A stretch of DNA of 34,657 nt from DATNPX01 sp036702975 (GTDB lineage: Bacteria; Cyanobacteriota; Vampirovibrionia; Obscuribacterales; Obscuribacteraceae): the NCBI GenBank assembly GCA_036702975.1, contig DATNPX010000001.1:1-34657 (forward strand), written 5' to 3'. The position numbers and the translations under genes are program-made. The notes under the pieces were generated by a model. It made no database searches. It was given only the letters and a program-made list of their open reading frames with translations, and had not been told where the DNA came from. Shown in pieces: positions 30,758 through 34,657 of this stretch (positions are counted from its first letter, which is position 1; every line of letters begins with the position of its first letter).

Positions 30758-32278
30758 CTAGCATCGAATAACGGCACGACTATTCCAGTACTTCAAAAAT
30801 TGTTCACGAGTCATCTCATATTTGGTTCCGTGATAAGGATCTCGTATGCAGATATTGCCAGAGGCATCGACGCCATCTACAACCACCGCATGTGCGGCCT
30901 TCCCGCCCTCATGAAGCTCGGCGCACCATATCTGGTGGCGACCGAGTATCAGGTCGAGATTCTCTGCTTTCGTTGGCATCGTATCTACAAAGCCACCTTT
31001 CCACCCTGGACCCAGCTCCTTCGCTAACCATTGAATGTTAGCCAGCATGCTGTCTGACCGCAGTTCTTCCGGCCAATAAAGCCGTAGTTCGTGAATTAGT
31101 TTATCTTGTTTGATAGCACCGTTGGTCAGCATTTCACCGCATGCAGAAACACAGGAGTCCGGCGTCAATTGTTGTATGACATCGGCAGAAGGCCGCTCGT
31201 TTAGAACCTCCCATGAGCCACCGCTGCCTGCTAGGCTGTCGAAATATCCCTTTGGAATCTCTCCTGTCTTCTCCAGCTCAGAAGCCGAAAGTCCCTTACT
31301 CTTGATGTAATCCAGCAGCATCTGTTTCGTTTGCTGAGCGAGTTCGGGTGATGTTTCTGCGGCATGCTCTGCGGCTTTCAATGCCTGGTCTATTGTCTGT
31401 TTTACCGCGGTGTCAAGATGCGTTGCGATTTTGCCCGCAGCTGCTGCGTCCTTTAGGTCGCCTTCTGGGTTGATCATGGCAAACATCACATTACCGATCA
31501 CTCTGCCTTTTTCATAATCCGATAAACTACTGTATTGCTCAGAAGCCTTCACAACTAGCTTCCCAAGCTTTTCAAAGGCGTGATTGACAGCGTTAGGATC
31601 TTTTCCCATCGCTTCGAAAGCATCAGCAACAACTTTAAAAACCGGCCTATTGATCGCATCTGGATGCGAAAGAAACTCAAGAACCGTGCCATCCGTAAGG
31701 GCTTTCCACCCTGCGGCAACGGCTTTCTTCGTCTCTTCTTTTGCTTCGTTGAGACCAGTTCCGATGCCGGCAAATTTGTTTATTTCTGATTGCGCCCATG
31801 CCTTCCATCCTTCTGGATCGCTGGCACGTTTGGCTGCTGCATCCATGAACTCCTGTAGTTTCTCTGCTGGTGTTCTTGTGTCGTGTAACTCTTGCCGATT
31901 AACCCCGAGGGCAAAAGTATGATCGTTCAAGTTCTGTGGCTTGTAATCCCTATCTTGTATTTGCGGTGCTTGCTCTACTGTTCTTCCGGTTATCGGGCGC
32001 GCATCTTCCACAACCCTGCCATTACCCGTATCGATTCGCAACCCGTTATTAGGGTCCTGCGTTAGCCTGGCCGTCGCAAGAGCTTCACGACGTTCTTGAA
32101 GCTGCTGTAGCCGATTAGCGTCTTTGGATGTGATTGGAGTTCCAGCCGGAGGTTTGTCACCATCAGCTGACTGCTTTTCAGCCAGCTTCTCGGGTGGGTG
32201 CGGTTTGTCTGTCAACGCGATTCCAAATGACAGGGAGACTGAGTCTATATACCCCGATAGGAGTTCATTGATAAGCAA
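30758..32278 (-). CDS. Polymorphic-toxin-like protein with C-terminal C39/papain-like peptidase domain
   Basis: 506 residues. Residues 1-130 are polar and Gln/Lys/Pro-rich. 130-345 are helical, with the toxin-type linker-like stretch YEKGRVIGNVMFAMINPEGDLKDA (255-278). The C-terminal about 140 residues resemble a C39/papain-like peptidase: DSCVSACGEML (Cys376), AAHAVVVDGVDASGN (His463), then IRDPYHGTKYEMTREQFLKYW (Asp480), the expected Cys-His-Asp order. The start is uncertain: TTG at 32278 is directly preceded by an in-frame TAG and has no clear ribosome binding site; a TTG at residue 22 has TTTGGA upstream. No secretion signal is visible. A small gene of probable immunity function follows. 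A housekeeping peptidase is an alternative. Confidence 0.65.
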   Translation of the reverse strand: MLINELLSGYIDSVSLSFGIALTDKPHPPEKLAEKQSADGDKPPAGTPITSKDANRLQQLQERREALATARLTQDPNNGLRIDTGNGRVVEDARPITGRTVEQAPQIQDRDYKPQNLNDHTFALGVNRQELHDTRTPAEKLQEFMDAAAKRASDPEGWKAWAQSEINKFAGIGTGLNEAKEETKKAVAAGWKALTDGTVLEFLSHPDAINRPVFKVVADAFEAMGKDPNAVNHAFEKLGKLVVKASEQYSSLSDYEKGRVIGNVMFAMINPEGDLKDAAAAGKIATHLDTAVKQTIDQALKAAEHAAETSPELAQQTKQMLLDYIKSKGLSASELEKTGEIPKGYFDSLAGSGGSWEVLNERPSADVIQQLTPDSCVSACGEMLTNGAIKQDKLIHELRLYWPEELRSDSMLANIQWLAKELGPGWKGGFVDTMPTKAENLDLILGRHQIWCAELHEGGKAAHAVVVDGVDASGNICIRDPYHGTKYEMTREQFLKYWNSRAVIRC

Positions 32279-32350
32279 CTACAAGAACAAGAAAAAAGGT
32301 TGCTTGCGACACTGGAAAACCGAGGCTACCTGCTATTGAATGGTTTTCTA

Positions 32351-33451
32351 TTATTCATAAAACGGAAAATCCGTATAGTTATGCCTATCAAAGCCATAAA
32401 AGACAGAAGTGTCCTGCCACGACGCCAGTGGCAAGCCGTTGGTCATTCGCTCAATAAGGTCGGGGTTAGTGATAAATGGCCTGCCGATGGCAATCAAATC
32501 AGCTTCTCCTGCATCAATTGCAGATTGAGCTTCGGCGACAGAACCGTATCCGCCATTCACAAGAATGGTGCCACTGTACACCTCCCTCCACTCTAACAGC
32601 TGAACTTCCTTGCCCAGCCCGTGAAAAGGGATGAAATCTTTTGGCACCCTAAGTACATGAAGAAATCCAAGATTATACTGGTCTAGCTCTTTGGCAAAAT
32701 ACAAGAAAGCCTCATGGTTATCTGCCGAGCCCATGTCGCCGAAACTGCTGTTTGGTGAAAGCCTCACTCCAACTCTTTGTGATGGGTAGACGCTGCAGAC
32801 TGCCTCCACCACCTCTTTCAATAAGCGATATCTTTTCTCGATTGAGCCTCCGTAGCCGTCGGTACGTTTGTTTGTTCTCGATTGTAGAAATTGGTCGATC
32901 AGATAGCCGTTAGCGGCATGAATTTCAACTCCATCAAAGCCGGCTGTTTTCGCGTTTGCCGCGGACTTTTTATAGTCATTGACGATAGATGGAATTTCGC
33001 TCTCAAGCAAAGCACGAGGTATTTCGTGGTCCTTTTTTCCCTCGGCAGTATGCACCGGATCGCCTTCCAGTTTGATGGCTGACGGAGCCACCGGTAATTC
33101 GCCATTTCTCTGAAAATAGCTGTGACCTGCCCTTCCAGTATGCCAGAGTTGCAAAAATATTGGCGTACCTTTAGCTTGTAGTCTAGAAGTCACCTTCTTC
33201 CAACCGCTTATTTGCTCTTCGTTATAGATGCCGGGCGTGTTTTGCCAGCCATTTGCTTGTTCTGAAATCGTGGTGGCTTCCGTAATTATCATTCCTGCCG
33301 ACGAACGTTGCTCGTAGTATTCAGCCATCAATTCATTCGCTACTCTAATTTCGCCTGCGCGAGAGCGGGTCATCGGCGCCATCGCAATTCGATTTTTTAA
33401 CTCCAGATCCCCTAGCTTAAAAGGGCTCAACAGAGGAATGCTATCGCTCAC
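32351..33451 (-). CDS. Old Yellow Enzyme family NAD(P)H:flavin oxidoreductase (NemA-like)
   Basis: FMN-dependent ene-reductase of the TIM-barrel OYE family, reducing activated alkenes, nitro-esters or quinone-like electrophiles. Family features: SPFKLGDLELKNRIAMAPMTRSRA at the N-terminus, QLWHTGRAGH, GFDGVEIHAANGYLIDQFLQ with the His178/Asn181 substrate-binding pair and Tyr183 as probable proton donor, then TDGYGGSIEKRYRLL, and C-terminal IAIGRPFITNPDL. The length of 366 aa is typical. It lies downstream of the small membrane gene at 33739, whose promoter holds a TetR-like operator. In E. coli the TetR-family NemR controls nemA, so similar electrophile-responsive control is possible, but no regulator gene is seen here. 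Confidence 0.93.
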   Translation of the reverse strand: MSDSIPLLSPFKLGDLELKNRIAMAPMTRSRAGEIRVANELMAEYYEQRSSAGMIITEATTISEQANGWQNTPGIYNEEQISGWKKVTSRLQAKGTPIFLQLWHTGRAGHSYFQRNGELPVAPSAIKLEGDPVHTAEGKKDHEIPRALLESEIPSIVNDYKKSAANAKTAGFDGVEIHAANGYLIDQFLQSRTNKRTDGYGGSIEKRYRLLKEVVEAVCSVYPSQRVGVRLSPNSSFGDMGSADNHEAFLYFAKELDQYNLGFLHVLRVPKDFIPFHGLGKEVQLLEWREVYSGTILVNGGYGSVAEAQSAIDAGEADLIAIGRPFITNPDLIERMTNGLPLASWQDTSVFYGFDRHNYTDFPFYE

Positions 33452-33738
33452 AGTTTTTTCCTTTGATTAGTTTTGAGCTATTTTGAAATGTTGGTTTTTT
33501 GTAGAATCAAGGTTTCTTCGGTTCTGTTAGAAGCAACAGTATAAGCCTCTGGCATTACCGGGGTATTGCGGTATCACCTGGCAGTGACGAGGCTGACCGT
33601 TCCTCGCTAGGTTCAAGAGTAATTCCGTGCTTTTAAACTGAGACGTAGGCCGATAGAACAGATAGGAGCGATCTTAATGCCCGACTGTCTATCGAATGGT
33701 GACAGATTCCCTTCCACACAGCGCTCTTCAATCCTGGA

Positions 33739-33951
33739 CTAGGCGACGTTGTTTCGCTTTTGAGCAGGCAGGTAAACCAACTTGGAGCTGGCGATCTCGG
33801 CGAAAATCGGAAGGTTGACTGCAGCGGCTTTGGCACTCGCCAATGCCTTGCGGTCTGCCATCTGAGACCAGAGTTCGTAGAGGAGAGCGTACGCGACAAA
33901 ACCAATCGCGAATAATATTGTGCTCTGAATTGTGATGCTTAGCGTGTCCAT
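33739..33951 (-). CDS. Small single-helix membrane protein, 70 aa
   Basis: ATG at 33951 with GGGAG 5-6 nt upstream. The N-terminal transmembrane helix (about residues 7-26, IQSTILFAIGFVAYALLYEL) is followed by a basic Ala/Lys/Arg-rich soluble tail. No family is recognised. It is the first gene after a clear leftward promoter with an operator-like palindrome. The OYE gene is 287 bp further on the same strand; whether both share a transcript is unknown, and I see no gene or terminator in that gap. Confidence 0.6.
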   Translation of the reverse strand: MDTLSITIQSTILFAIGFVAYALLYELWSQMADRKALASAKAAAVNLPIFAEIASSKLVYLPAQKRNNVA

Positions 33952-34021
33952 GATTGCTCCCTTTGCCTCTCAGGCGAACATCTTGATGATTTTCTCGGCG
34001 CCATGCGCTCTTGATGTAACT

Positions 34022-34051
34022 ATAATAGACCGGTCGTCTAGAATTAGTCAA
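34022..34051 (-). promoter_or_regulatory. Leftward promoter with TetR-type operator in its spacer
   Basis: On the minus strand: -35 TTGACT (34051-34046), 18-nt spacer, -10 TATTAT (34027-34022). The spacer and -10 edge are occupied by TAGAC-GACCG-GTCTA (34040-34026), an inverted repeat with 5-bp arms that also contains the 8-bp palindrome GACCGGTC. Such placement is typical of repressor control. It would drive the small membrane gene at 33951. Confidence 0.6.
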
Positions 34052-34208
34052 GGGTATCGGTCCGGATTTAATGTTTTATGCGGTATTCATGGGTGCTGTT
34101 CAAAAAACGGAGATGAAAAGCAGAAAATATAGCGCCGCGCCTCTCCCGTAAGATGAGGAACTCTGGTCTAGCTCGGTGCCTAAAATTGTTGCTCGGAGGA
34201 AGGGTTCT

Positions 34209-34657
34209 ATGCCAATTTTCAAAAAGTCATTTCTCGTGTTGAGTACCGCATTTTTCATGGCTATCGCCGGGAGGGCCAGTTACGCAAGCGACGATCACTC
34301 TGAGAAAAATGTCTTGTTCCTGGTTGATTGCAGTGACCGTCTATGGCAGCCGATCCGAACTGATGTTGAGCTACAACAAATGGAACCGAGAAGCAAAACA
34401 GTACAGCGTTTAATTGAGCAGATTGTTGACTCGTCCAATTCGAACTGTTCATTCGGCGTGAGGATCTTTGGAGCTGGAAACGATTGCCAAACAACAGAGC
34501 TTGTAATTAAGCCGACAAAGGACAAAGCTGTTTTCAAAGACGAGTTATCCAAAACATTTGTCAAACGAGGACCGACCCATAGAACCAGGAATGCTGTAAT
34601 CGCAATCAGAGATACACTTACTAAAGACTTAGCCGGTTCGCCCTTGGCTGAAAAACA
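34209..34657 (+). CDS. Secreted von Willebrand factor A (vWA) domain protein, 5' part
   Basis: Starts at an ATG with GGAGG (34195-34199) and AAGGG upstream, and runs open to the window edge (149 codons seen). Signal peptide MPIFKKSFLVLSTAFFMAIA then SYA/SDD. The vWA core begins NVLFLVDCSDRLWQP: the metal-site motif DxSxS reads DCSDR, so the second Ser is replaced by Arg. Later strands CSFGVRIFGAGNDCQTTELV and FKDELSK fit the fold, with a possible Cys pair. It would be extracytoplasmic, binding ligands or other proteins. The C-terminal part is outside the window. Confidence 0.8.
   Translation, partial: MPIFKKSFLVLSTAFFMAIAGRASYASDDHSEKNVLFLVDCSDRLWQPIRTDVELQQMEPRSKTVQRLIEQIVDSSNSNCSFGVRIFGAGNDCQTTELVIKPTKDKAVFKDELSKTFVKRGPTHRTRNAVIAIRDTLTKDLAGSPLAEK

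Overview
The window is a bacterial chromosome segment centred on the replication-initiation neighbourhood. The conserved order rpmH-rnpA-yidD-yidC-jag on the plus strand diverges from dnaA-dnaN on the minus strand, which marks it as the probable origin region. Base composition is moderate. Several proteins are secreted, lipidated or membrane-bound, dnaA has a very long linker, and there are many low-complexity proteins. This would suit a large-genome environmental bacterium. A melainabacterial (Vampirovibrionia, e.g. Obscuribacterales-like) host is my best guess, but it rests on overall impression and not on a phylogenetic test (about 0.4 confidence).

Layout. 1-4.5 kb: a Cu(+)-type P1B ATPase with YHS and heavy-metal-binding N-terminal modules, a polyamine-type GNAT acetyltransferase, and an SDR-fold protein lacking the YxxxK catalytic pair. 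4.6-11.6 kb: dnaN, a 580-bp AT-rich candidate oriC, dnaA, rpmH, rnpA, yidD, yidC, jag; the plus-strand genes are tightly packed or overlap and link ribosome/RNase P production to membrane-protein insertion. 11.9-20.5 kb: a TadG-like pseudopilin-type protein, a thioredoxin-like secreted protein with an in-frame UGA followed by a SECIS-like hairpin (candidate selenoprotein), a secreted Ser/Asn-rich protein, a family 2 glycosyltransferase, a three-helix membrane protein cotranscribed with a family 5 solute-binding lipoprotein, and a small secreted poly-Thr protein. 21.2-27.4 kb: one giant gene fusing a DUF559/Vsr-like nuclease fold, a complete UvrD/Rep-type helicase, about 950 residues of Pro/Gln/Ala-rich low complexity and two C-terminal zinc ribbons. 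27.4-34.6 kb: an accessory region with unknown genes, decayed Nudix and recombinase fragments, a truncated GNAT, a polymorphic-toxin-like protein with a C39/papain-like C-terminal domain followed by a probable immunity gene, an Old Yellow Enzyme, a small membrane protein under an operator-containing promoter, and the start of a secreted vWA protein.

Two signals are not explained by ordinary genes. The first is a repeated composite element: an 18-22-bp palindrome with core AACCGATATCGGTT, usually 11-12 nt from a second inverted repeat CTGAC-N3-GTCAG or a degenerate version of it. Five copies lie within 12 kb next to the origin; one is inside the rnpA reading frame, and two pairs sit in intergenic regions. 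The second is the UGA-interrupted thioredoxin-like gene, whose two halves are exactly in phase. DnaA also has an atypical DNA-recognition signature (NRKHTS where GRDHTT is usual), and the candidate origin lacks perfect TTATCCACA boxes but carries three copies of AGTTTTGC.

All calls are from reading translations and sequence by eye. No database search, folding-energy calculation or GC-skew was run. No tRNA, rRNA, CRISPR array or intact insertion sequence was recognised.
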